Origin: Mytilus trossulus
Lineage: Eukaryota > Mollusca > Bivalvia > Mytilida > Mytilidae
Reading direction: 5' to 3'
NCBI RefSeq assembly: GCF_036588685.1
Contig: NC_086378.1
Location: 32,155,578-32,219,577 of the forward strand
DNA length: 64,000 bases
Positions 33,500-44,339 of the stretch are shown piece after piece; within the stretch, counting starts at the first letter, position 1; each line of letters opens with the position of its first letter. The notes beneath the pieces are model-generated. The model was not told the origin of the DNA. It was given only the letters and a program-made list of their open reading frames with translations, and made no database searches. The position numbers and the translations under genes are program-made.

Positions 33500-35630
33500 C
33501 AGACTGTGTTTTTTCCTTTACGTCCATTTTTAATTTAACTCTGTTAAACGATGTGACGTCTTGCTATTTTGGTCGGAAGCAATACATTTAGGCCGTGTTC
33601 ATACCAAACGCCATGTACAGTAAACATATTTACAATTAGTTTAATGTAATGTACACTGGTTTCACATTAAAGTAGTAGGTCCGGTAAGAGCTGATTTTGG
33701 CCTCAATTTTCAAATTCATCTAACGAAAGATTTTAGGCACTTTATAAACACTTAAGTGTCTATTTCAATTGATTCAATAAGTATAAGTGAAAGATTTTAA
33801 CTGATTAAGTCATTAAAAACGCTCCGATTCATGCTTGAATATGAAAAATCTATCAAATATGCCAAAAATCGTCACTTTTCAGATGGTTTTTGTCAAAAAT
33901 GAAAGTGGCCGCATCCGTGTTCATTCTCCAACTTTATATACATGTGTTATCATCAAACATAACTTACATTTCAATATTATGGATGAACACAAATGCGGCC
34001 ACTTTCATTTAAGACGGAAACCGTCTAAAATTTCACTAAGGTAGATTGATGGTATACCACCATCTTGGATTGTACAATCACAGTACAAAATCGGTCTAGT
34101 TTCTTTGCCTAAATCTGCAAATTTAATGACAGATTTGCTATTCAATAGGTAGATTGATTTTTCTATTTGAAGAAAACCTGTTAATTAATCGTATTATACA
34201 AAATACCATGTTTTTTCTTTTTATTTTCTTAAAACATGTAAATTAATGAAACCTTTCTTCTCACAATTTATTTCAAAATTCTGTCTCATAGATTTTTTTT
34301 TATGCACACTGATGTGTTTTTTGATGAACAAACTCACCAAATTTTGGCAATTTTCAACGACTCATTGCTTGAAAAATAGCACGGTGACCCATACTTTTTA
34401 TTAAATTTTTGAAAAGAGCATAGTAAAATCTTTATATGGCAAATTATAAAAAAAAATTTGTCTAAAAAAATATATACTTGTGATCTACCATTGTCGTCCC
34501 TTGAAATATAGTCCCTAGTGTTGACACTTGGGTTACTTGCCATTAATTTTGATACCCCTTCCAAATTTATTTCTCCATGGTTAATGCCTCAAATTGCAAG
34601 TAGGGGATGAAATTACACTGTACAAAAATTTGGGTCCAGAATTTTAAAGGAAAGTAGTGATTTGGTCCAGCTGAAAAAGGTTGAAAATGAGCACTTCGGA
34701 AGCTGTCAAAAGATTTCAAGACGCCCTAAACATAAAATTGTCCATATTTTGAGTTAAGAGCCGATGAAATTTTCTATAATTTTGATATAATTTTTCCCAA
34801 AAGTAGTACAACACACTGTAAAAGTTTCTTTTAGAAAGTGCAGATGGGATTTTTTTTATTTTCATTTATGTTCTAAAAGAAATGCACTACGAAATAATTG
34901 TGTTTTCGGACCTATGAGCATTGTATTGTCAAAAACAGCCCATATTTATGTAGCAGATGAAGCATTCTACTTTTCAAAAAATATCTTAACGATTACATAT
35001 TCACAATTTCCTAAAACTGCTATATTTTGGGGCCAAAAAGGGGTCTTACTGAACCTACGGAAGCCATGGAGTGCCATGCAAAAAAACTTGTGCGCACAAG
35101 TTGAAATTTTTTTTTGTATGGCACTCCAGGGCTTCCGTTGTTCAACCTACTCCTTTGTTTACATGTATAAACCTTGTTTTATTACCTGCACATAAGATTT
35201 GTTCACACTTGTAAACTATTTGTAATTTAAATGTTCATTGCGTAGAACTGAATGCAATTTTTTCGGACAACTTTTGTACCGTTAGGGAACGACCATTTGA
35301 CTTCAAAAAAAAGGGATTGGATGGATTTTTCCTTGAAAAATATTGTGATCCCCAAAATGATAAAAAAAAATATTCTGAATCCAGAGTTTTCCCATACATT
35401 ATAGTGTTTTAAAATATTGAAAAACAAAATTGATTGTAGCATCGAAAAAAAAATTGAATATAAACATTCGCGCGAAAAAAAAAATTTGACTCAGAAAAAA
35501 ACCCAAAAAGCATACAGCAATGGTTATTACCACAAAACACTACGTGACAGATCACGTACGCTAATCTGTTGCATCACTGTTACTGTTCATGAATGAGTTA
35601 TTAGATACTAGACTAAGTATATTAAAATAT
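33500..35630. other. Gene-free stretch with two foldback repeats
   Basis: No gene seen. Inverted repeat 33897-34010: arms AAATGAAAGTGGCCGCAT.. and ..ATGCGGCCACTTTCATTT, spacer about 55 bp. Inverted repeat 35051-35150: arms ACGGAAGCCATGGAGTGCCAT / ATGGCACTCCAGGGCTTCCGT, with a perfect 16-bp palindrome ACTTGTGCGCACAAGT at 35086-35101 beside the loop. A-rich, poly-T tracts fill 35280-35520. Confidence 0.65.
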
Positions 35631-35770
35631 GTGGTATGAGTACCAATGAGACAACTCTCCATCTAAGTCACAGTCTGTAAAGAGTAGACTACTATAGTTA
35701 TAATCTAAGTACTGCCCTGAACACGGAGCCTTAGAAAGGAAAACGGTTCAAACTGCCGTTTCTGTTCTTT
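35630..35770 (+). repeat. SINE-like repeat 'S', plus copy
   Basis: TGTGGTATGAGTACCAATGA, GACAACTCTCCATCTAAGTC and CTGAACACGGAGCCTTAG. One of the best preserved copies of this family in the window. Confidence 0.6.
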
Positions 35771-36593
35771 AACTTTAGTTTGCCTCAACCAAAAGAAATG
35801 AAAAGTATACACACTGCATATAATCACAAAACGGTCTTAAATACGTGAATCCTGCATCTGTATGTGGAAAGTGACTCAGCGACCCATAGACACATTATAC
35901 ATTTTAAACTGCTTTCTTTCTCTAAATTTATAAGATTCTCAAATAGAGTCCCTAGCTATAGGATCGCATGTACCGTGCATATTAAATGACTTACTTGCTT
36001 ATTCAAAGACTAATAACTTAATATTCTCCATTGACATTTTATTGATTACATTTTAAATCTTTTATCTTATCTACTAGTCGTTATTAACCTGTAACAGATT
36101 GCAGATCGAGCATATTTATATATTTTTTAATGTAAAAAAAATATGAATATATCAATAAAAATCACATGTACATGTATATGATATAAAAACAAGGAGACAA
36201 AACCATGTACTCAGGTAATAACAATGAAAAACATCACTTCCAATTTAATTATATAGAAATTCTGGTCAAACAGATCACAAAAGCTATATTTTTTTTTATC
36301 TTTAATAATCTTTTATTGTAAATAGACATTTACAATCTATGGAATTGCGAAAATAAGGTCCGCATTGGTCAATTATTATGTAAATATATATGTAGATGGG
36401 TGTAATTTTGCAATAAAGATTTATGTAGATATATGTTATTTATATCAACTTCACTTTTTTTTGTTTCTTGTCACTTGTGTATACAATGTACTATATATAT
36501 GATTGCATTTTATCCCTTCAGGGTTTCATGTTTTTTTGCAATCAATTTATTATTTTAAAAAAATAAATTCCTTAACAGAAAATAATGAATTAT

Positions 36594-37502
36594 TGTGGAT
36601 TTTCTATAAAAATCTTGATTTATTTGCCACAAAGTCCTCTTTTTCTATCAAATGCAACGAAACAGTGAAAAATCATTATAATGCTTTGCATCAAGTTTCC
36701 CCTTGAAATATGTACTAAATGGCCTATCTCTATCATTCATTATATCTGTAGTTTTGATATAATTGAGGTTTGAAAAATTCGTACAAAAATGCCTCCAGAA
36801 GGGTACATAAGGGAGCTACCATTTGATTTTTAGGGGGGGGGGGGGGGGGGGGGCTAGGATGCAAAATTTTGTCCATCATTTTATTTTTAGTTGTAATCTC
36901 TGTCCTGTCTTTTATTTTTTCACTCTATCCGGTCCTGCTTTTCTTTTTTTTTTTAGTTTATCCTGACTTTTTTACATAAATTGTCATCCTGACTTTTTTT
37001 TTTGCAAGTGTCTCATCCTGACTTTTTTACTCAAAACTCCTGTCCTGCCTTTTTTTTTTTTAAATTTCATCCTAGCCCCCCCCCCCCCCCCCCCCCATAA
37101 AAAACAAATAAAAATATGGACCAAATCAAGGACACCTTTTAGGGTGCACTCGACTTTAGTAACCCATGCAGCACGAGGTATTTTGGAATTTACAGGTTAG
37201 TTAGAATTTTTTGTAAAAAAACACTAGCACATAGAAAAGAAAGTGAGTAATCTATTTTTCAAATTTTATAACAAAATTTTTTGTCCTGAAGGCTGTGGAT
37301 TTTCTGTAAAAATCTTTGTTTATTTGCCACAAAGTACTCTTTTTCTATTAAATGCAATGAAACAGTAAATTATGATGCTTTGTATCAAGTTTCCCCTTGA
37401 TATATGTGCAAAATTGCCTATCTTTATTTATCATTATCAAGATCATTTTGTCTGTAGATTTGATACAATTGATACAAAAATGGCTACAGAAGGGGTCATA
37501 AA
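36594..37502. repeat. Direct duplication of about 210 bp, offset 700 bp
   Basis: 36594-36810 and 37294-37502 share TGTGGATTTTCT, TTTATTTGCCACAAAGT, CATCAAGTTTCCCCTTGA and GGGTACATAA/GGGGTCATAA in the same order, with about 15% difference by eye. The G21/C21 element lies between them, immediately after the first copy. Confidence 0.7.
36826..37103. mobile_element. MITE ending in G21 and C21 homopolymers
   Basis: The left end reads ATTTTTA, 21 G, CTAGGATG; the right end CATCCTAG, 21 C, ATAAAAA. The ends are inverted repeats including equal-length homopolymers (36833-36853 and 37076-37096). The interior is a degenerate repetition of TCCTGACTTTTTT / TCCTGTCTTTT. A diverged fragment lies at 31850-32000. 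Confidence 0.75.
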
Positions 37503-38190
37503 CCTTATTAGTCTTTTATTTCATAGATTAGTCGATTTGTAGTCTGCAAATCCTATAGTTTTCTCTTTTTCTAATTGATATCAGTTTATAGTAATGACTC
37601 AAATTATTTAACGTTGCATGTGTTGTTTACTTACAATAAATCTGACAGTGGTGTCCCTGCAAAAAACGAGCTTAATTTTGAACCGCCAAATTTTTTAGTG
37701 ATGGCACGGGAGGTAATATTTGTCTCAGATTTTGCACTGCGGAATTGAATTGATTTTGATTTTATACAAATTTGATTAAATTGATTTGTATATATATATA
37801 ATGATAAACTGTGATCTAATTTTCATTTACAGCATTATTTCATGTCACTTAAAAGTGTTAAAATAGGAAGAGTTTTAAATTACAAAGATATTTTTCTTTA
37901 CCTTAAAGACTAAACTTATATAAACTATTATTACTATACACTATACTATACTATTGTTACTCATGACTAAACCACATATTATAACGGATTCATATTGTAT
38001 TTCTTGCTACACTAATGTTTACTTTAATAAAACAACTGTACAATATTTTATGTGTACTTCTTGCTCTTTTGTGTGTCATTCTCTGTATTTTTTTTTATTT
38101 TTTCCATAAGCTTACGACAGCTTACACACAGTTCAACTTGGATGAGTGATTCAATTTTCAACTGATAAGCGTGCACATATCCAATTCTTA
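37503..38190. other. No gene seen
   Basis: AT-rich, with a TATATATA run near 37790-37800 and a short CTATACTATA repeat at about 37937-37957. No domain, splice or RNA signal was recognised. Confidence 0.5.
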
Positions 38191-38191
38191 C

Positions 38192-38312
38192 AGGGCGGAT
38201 CCAGCCATTTATAAAAGTGGGGGTTTCAACTAAGGATAAAGGGGGGGGGGTCCATTTATATATTCCCATACAAATGCATTGATCCTCAAAAAGGAGGGTT
38301 TCTATCCCCGGA
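38192..38312. repeat. GGCGGATCC-ended repeat, copy 1
   Basis: Starts GGGCGGATCCAGCC and ends CCCCGGATCC, with a G-run (GGGGGGGGGG) inside. Related copies lie at 39365-39500 (ends ..CCCTGGATCCGC) and 52595-52750 (GAGGCGGATTTAG..CTGGATCCGCC). Non-coding. Confidence 0.5.
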
Positions 38313-38392
38313 TCCTTCATATCACTGATTCTAATTAAATTGAATAATAATTTAACATTATTTTTTACTGGAACCAATACGTCATAACTGAA

Positions 38393-38860
38393 CTTGAAGT
38401 GAGTGAAGCTATAAAAGATTTAAAAAATAATAGAGCACTGACTTGGACTATTCGCCTCCTTCAATACTATACTCTAGTATCTATTTATTATTAATTGTTT
38501 ACTTTATTTTGAATACAGGTATTATACCTGAAAATTTGACTTCTGGTCTTATTAAACCAGTCTTCAAAACCAAGGGAAGCTAAATAGAACCTGATAAGTA
38601 TGGAGTAATTACTCTCATCAGTTGCCATGGGAAACTTTTCACGTCCATTATAAATACTAGACTGAAAATATTTGCTAATGAACTGAATATAACATCTAAC
38701 AAGCAGGCCGGTTACCGTAGGGATATTCTACACAATATACTATTTGTGTATAACACACACTTGTTGAACTATACTTTTTATTTTGGGAAGAGACTCTTTT
38801 GTACATTTGTGGATTTTTGAAAGGCATTCGATACTGTTTGTCGTACAGGAGGGGGTAGGA
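38393..38860 (+). mobile_element. LINE reverse transcriptase remnant
   Basis: Plus-strand frames read EVSEAIKDLKNNRA, then, after a gap and frameshift, IIPENLTSGLIKPVFKTKGS, PDKYGVITLISCHGKLFTSI, LNITSNKQAGYRRDI and FCTFVDF.KAFDTV. This is the order of motifs in non-LTR reverse transcriptases (the last corresponds to FVDFKKAFDTV before the catalytic palm). In-frame stops show a dead copy. Confidence 0.8.
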
Positions 38861-39060
38861 GGGGTCCTGATCCTGAAATTTCCGGGCTTAAAAACACGAA
38901 ATACCGAGGTCCCGAATTTAAATAAAAAATCCCGACATCCTAAAATTCGAATAAAGAATTCCATGATCCCGAATGGGTCAATTCCGAAATCACGAGCTTA
39001 AAAACACCCGATCCCGGAGTCCCGATAAAGGTGATATCCCCCTTTTACAGGGTTATTGGA
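38860..39060. repeat. Low-complexity CCCGAAAT-type repeat
   Basis: Irregular repetition of CCCGAAAT / TCCCGA / AATTCCGAAATC and CTTAAAAACAC (for example at about 38886 and 38997). It borders the LINE remnant and probably belongs to a dispersed repeat. Confidence 0.5.
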
Positions 39061-39364
39061 AATATTACCAAAAAACAGTTTGAGGACCCGCGGGCCCCCT
39101 TTTTCAGAATCCTGTATCCGCATCTGACTATAGGTCTTTATAACAGGAAACATTCACCAAGCATAAATAAAAGTTTGATAGCGATATTTTAAAAAAGCTT
39201 TCCAAAAAACTTACCAGTGACAGCCCTTATAGTTGGACTTTCCATATAACTAAGGGACAACACATGATTATATTATTTAAAGCCAAGATGCCACCTCGAA
39301 GTACAATTTTTCAGAATGACTGTGATTTCGTTTAATATAATAGGTATTATATATTTTACAGTGG

Positions 39365-39500
39365 CGGGACATTTCATGAAAGGGGGGAGGGGCGCTGACT
39401 GACCTAAAAAAAAGGGGGGTGTTCTCCAATCTTGCTTCACTGATTCCCTATATAATCAGCCATTTTTCCACACGAAATGCACCCACCCCCTGGATCCGCT
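39365..39500. repeat. GGCGGATCC-ended repeat, copy 2 (partial)
   Basis: G-rich start (AAAGGGGGGAGGGGCGC), interior CACTGATTCCCTATATAAT and end CCCTGGATCCGC. The interior is the complement of GAATCACTG in copy 3 at 52595-52750, so it lies in the opposite orientation. Confidence 0.45.
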
Positions 39501-39689
39501 TATGTTTTATGGTCAACATCTTGTCGTGTAGCTTGACAGCATCGATAAATACCTCTGACATTGAAATGAGAAAATGTGTAGCCAGTCTAGATATGACCAA
39601 GAGCGATAACAGTGACTTGCAATAATAACACACGAACTTCTGCTTCACTGCTAAAAGCGAAATCACAAAAATACTGAACTTTGAGGAAA

Positions 39690-39845
39690 ATTCAAAACGG
39701 AAAGTCTCTTATCAAATGGCAAAATCAAAAGCTCAGACACATCACACGAAAGGATAACAACTGTCATATTCCTGACTTGGTACGGGAATTTTCTTATGTA
39801 GAAAATGGTGGTTTGAACCTGGTTTTATAGTTACTGCTAAATGGA
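39690..39845 (-). repeat. Dispersed repeat 'M', minus copy
   Basis: TTCAAAACGGAAAGTC, GCAAAATCAAAAGCTCAGAC, CTGTCATATTCCTGACTTGG and TGGTTTGAACCTGGTTTTAT are the reverse complement of the 'M' phrases at 25382-25610. Confidence 0.6.
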
Positions 39846-40544
39846 ACCTATAAGTTCACTTACAACATACATTGTCCGTTGATTTCATTATCATGGGGTA
39901 GTCGTGTTGGTAAATACATAAAGTATAATGACTCATGACAGTGCAATAAATATCACCGGCAATAAACACTTAAGATAATACATACATGTACATATAAACC
40001 ACATCTATGTGTGTACAGTACTTATGATAAGATACTATTTCCGATCACGAACTACATTTATTTCAAACAGCATTTAGATACATAGATATATATTTGTACT
40101 AGTATTCAATCTTTGACTTTTAATTAATTATTGTTCCTACCTTTCATATAAATATTTTGTCCTAAAATGGCGTCGCTACAAGTTCCGCCCGTTATCGATG
40201 TTTTCCAATGCAAACGGAACAAATAAGATTTGACCATGTTATCGTGTTATCTCGATAATGTCAACACAAAGATTTGTTTATAATGTGACTTATTTAATAC
40301 ATGATTGCCAGAATTAATCGGCTTTTTTAAATCTATAGGAAGGTTCGGAGTTTTTAAGTTTCAATCTATATCAGAAAGAAGAAACACGTACCGGCACAGG
40401 AGACAATCTAGTTCTGAAGGACATGTATTATCATTTTGTCAGAAAACTGTCTACGAATAAAATATATCTTGTTATGGAGCAGTTCAACTTCTAAATACTG
40501 GTATATAAAAGAAAATATAATTTGGAACTTTTTTTTAGGTTTAG

Positions 40545-40740
40545 TGGCTATAAAACCAGGTTCAATCCACAATTTTCTACATTTGAAAATGTCTGTACCA
40601 AGTCAGGAATATGACAGTTGTTGTCCATTCTTTTGATGTGTGTTATCGTTTGATTTTGCCTTTGCTTAAGGACTTTCCGTTTTGAATTTTCCTCGGAGTT
40701 CAGTATATTTTTTGTAATTTTACTTTTTATTACGAGTAAA
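40545..40740 (+). repeat. Dispersed repeat 'M', plus copy
   Basis: TATAAAACCAGGTTCAATCC, TCTGTACCAAGTCAGGAATA, TTCTTTTGATGTG and CCGTTTTGAATTTTCC, in the same order as at 25382. The gap 40741-41913 holds an 'S' minus copy (40940-41070), a T19 tract (41181-41199) and no gene. Confidence 0.6.
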
Positions 40741-41913
40741 TAAAAATGAATGACACAATTCTACATAATTTTGATACAAATAAAACCATTTTTTCATCTA
40801 TATGATATATACAGACCTACATTGTACGAAAGATTGCAAAGCATAGTTACATGCAACTTGTGGAAGACATGTATATCAAAAATGAAATAACACGCATGAA
40901 TAATTTTTAGAAACGGCTATAGTTTTCTCGTTTGTTTCTTGCCTTTTATAGCCGACTTTAATGTATGGGTATCGTTTTTCTCGTACGGTGACCTATAATT
41001 GCGTGCATCCATTATCTTTGACACTAATGGAAAGCTATCTCAATCACACCACATCTCCTTATTATCATACAGTGTCTAAGAAACTGTAGAAATGTCATTT
41101 CTTCCATCACTCAAAACCACTTCGCCCTTGTTTTTTATGGGTTCGTATTGCTAGAATTTTCAAGTTGTCTGTGTGGTGCTTTTTTTTTTTTTTTTTTTGT
41201 GAAAAAGTGTTGTCTGTTTTTTTTTAATACTTATGTTTTTTATTGACCTATAATCAGTGGAGAATATATGAATAATAGAAAAAGATTGCTGAAGATTCAG
41301 AGCTAACATAAATGATAAAGGGGAAACTCGGCAGTCAAAAAAAAAGAATATACACTAGTTTCTATCCTTTATATTTAAGAACCTATTATTCTCTTTTCTT
41401 TTTATTTAAAACCGTTTATTTCTCAAGTCTTTAATTTTTGGCATATCAATCTCCATTTAGTAAACTCAATCCAAACCCCCATGAAGATTTAGATGTGTGA
41501 AATCAAAAGACTATGTCATTCTATGTCAATAGTACATCATTTTCTATGTATAGTGGAGCGTGAAATTGGAGTAAAGTTACACTCTTAATTTGGCATAAAA
41601 ATTGGTTAGATCATATCATAGGTAACATGTGTACTTACTTCCAGTTAATAGAACTTGAACTTCATCAAAAACTAACTTGACCAAAAGCTTTTCCATGAAG
41701 AGGACAGACCGGATTGACGGACGAACAGACAAACAGACATAAAACATAATGCCCCTCTACTAGCGAAGGTGGGTCATAAAATATGTGACCCGTTTGGTCT
41801 ATTGGCGTGATGATTCTCATTCGACAATGGATATCTGTAAGTCATATAATTTTAAACAAATTGATCTACTGATTGAGTAAGTTCTCCGCGAAGATTTACC
41901 ATTGCATTAATCA

Positions 41914-42114
41914 GGCCAAATAAAAAAACATGTGTGTTTCCTGTTTCCCTACCTACCCTATATTTTAAGCTTAGAAATAGCCTACCCTAAAGTCAGGATT
42001 TCTCTCCCATAGACTCAATGTAAAAAAAATGGTAAAATAAAAAAAAGTCCCTACCTACCTACCCTATTTTTTTCAAAGAGGAAACAGGAAACACACATAT
42101 TATTTTATTTGGCC
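41914..42114. mobile_element. 201-bp MITE with TCA target duplication
   Basis: Starts GGCCAAATAAAAAAACATGT and ends ACATATTATTTTATTTGGCC; the TIR extends inward through GTGTTTCCTGTTTCC / GGAAACAGGAAACAC. TCA lies on both flanks (41911-41913 and 42115-42117). The interior contains CCCTACCTACCCTA twice. A related half copy is at 53675-53860. Confidence 0.8.
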
Positions 42115-42876
42115 TCAGCGTTGTAAAAGTAATGTTATTATCTCTTTGAAGATTCACTTCATGTTCTTATTAATGATAAAAGAAGGCGAAGTGGAATAAA
42201 CAGACAAGGTATCTGTTATCACATGTGTATTTTGTAGAAGTAACCTGCTAACTGATTGATATATTTGATGTGTGTAGACAGCTAGATGAGTCAGGAATTC
42301 CTACACGTGTGTATCCCATCACGAAAACGAGATGCATGTTGACCCAACAAAATGGTGAGTGTTTGTTTACCTTCTTAAAACATTTGTGAAAAAAAATCTT
42401 CCAACTGTGTATTTGTAATCGATTAATTCGTACAATAAATGTTCCTTTATGCACATGTAAATGATATTTATATTTAATTGTGAATTACTGAAATCATTTG
42501 AAAACAGTAAAGCAATTTTTTGGGCTCTTTATAGCTTGCTATTATGTGTGAGGTTGGCACTCATGCCACATCTTCCTATATCTATATATAGGAAAGTCAC
42601 ATGGTGCAGATAGTGTCGATTCAACCAGTCATGCCACATCGTATAAATTCTTAACACTAAGACAAAGTTTTAATAAAATCATTTTACATTATGTAATTAA
42701 GTAAGCAATTATCTTTTTGTTAAATAGCATTCTAAACTAATGTATATATATATGCCAAGGTGACAGAGTAAATTGGTATAGTTACACGTCCTTGAAAGAA
42801 AAGCCGAGGAAAAAAATTCAACTGCCGGATTTATTTGGTCAAATTAATATACTAGTATATAATGGATAATATAATA

Positions 42877-43777
42877 GACGTTACGCGCGATGTTCGTACA
42901 TGTAAGCGTAACATAACGTCGCGAATATTTCGTAACGTTCAAACCAAAACTTCGACTGAAACGTTGGTTTTAAGCATGTGCGACATTCTTGTAAGACTCG
43001 GCAAAATCGACGACGCGTTTTAACTACTTATCGAAAATTGATGTACTTTAGATTTTTGAAAAATTAAGAAAAACAACATTTTGAAAAATAATAAAATTCT
43101 ACCATTTTAAGAGCCCTGATAAGCAAACAATTGACGTAAATTTGAGTTGAGTTCGTTTTTACGTTAAAAAATGGTGGTGCGACAACCTTGTAAGCCTTTG
43201 AAAAATCGCTCATAAATTACAATATATCATTTTTCAGGATATTTGTTTTTAAATTCATAAAATTAAGCAAAATAACATTGATGTAGTAAATACAAATACC
43301 AACCTTTTTCCTTTTAGATAAATGTTTTTGATTCTCAAATCTGGAATACCAATTTTTTTTCTCCCGTGGGACAGATTTGCCCTTGTAGTATGGAACACTT
43401 TATTTTTTCTATGACGTCATCATAACGTCTTAAAAAATGCATGAAAAATGAAGGAACATCTTTGTTAAATAATGGAAAAAACCGTTTTTCAAAATATTAA
43501 ATAGTTTAGAAGAAAATCACAGTTTAGTGGTTACAATAAATGAAATATGTTACGCGGGACAGCCTAATAACAGCCGTTTTTCGAAACTGAAGCTTGTCGC
43601 ATGCAGCATACAACATAGTTTCAACAAATATTTTTCTTTTTTATTTAAATAAACATATTTTTGTTCAAAATGCGTTCAATAGCAATGAATATGATATCAC
43701 AAAATAAAATATTTTGGACTTGCATTATGTCAACTACACCGATTTTCCAATGAGGTACGAACATCGCGCGTAACGTC
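42877..43777. mobile_element. 901-bp TIR element, non-autonomous
   Basis: Perfect 23-bp terminal inverted repeats whose outer part is GACGTTACGCGCGATGTTCG, with possible ATA target duplications (42874-42876 and 43778-43780). Subterminal CpG-rich motifs (GCGTAACATAACGTCGCG) follow at the left. No transposase frame; the interior is AT-rich. Confidence 0.8.
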
Positions 43778-44339
43778 ATACAATTTAGTTCCTATGTACA
43801 TTCTCATTCTAGATTTTGTCTATTATGTCATCTGTACCAATAAAATATGTTAAAGTTGAATTCCCTCTTAAAATCTATATAATTAATACAAAGATTAAGC
43901 TACTGCATACAATTAATTTATATCATTATTTTGGCACGAATTTCGGTTATTCATTACACGAATCGTGGCGAATAATCTTTTTTAAGTCGGCTAATAGTTT
44001 TGTGTTTTTTCTCTATAATCAAATTATTTGATTTCAGATTAAGCTGTTTTGAATAATCCATCAACGTTTCTTTTCCAATTTCTATGCAGTCATACGAAAA
44101 CTGCATTTTATTTTAGGGCATCTTGTTAAAATCATGAAGCAAAGCAAGATTTTTTTATCAACATTTGCAATATGTAAATACGTGCATCTGCTATTTCTAT
44201 TTTTATGGGTTTCATGTGCTTTGTGAATTTTACAATTTCTACTTGCATAACTTATATCGTTGTCAGACGACACACGTCTTTTTTCAAAGACGCACACATT
44301 TTGTATTTTCAGAGATAAATTAAAAAGACCACTACTGAT

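Noticed and set aside
40166..40220. ATGGCGTCGCTACAAGTTCC, a good-looking start with CpG-rich context
   Set aside because: Stops after 16 codons with no convincing GT donor before the stop; could be an orphan first exon but cannot be supported.
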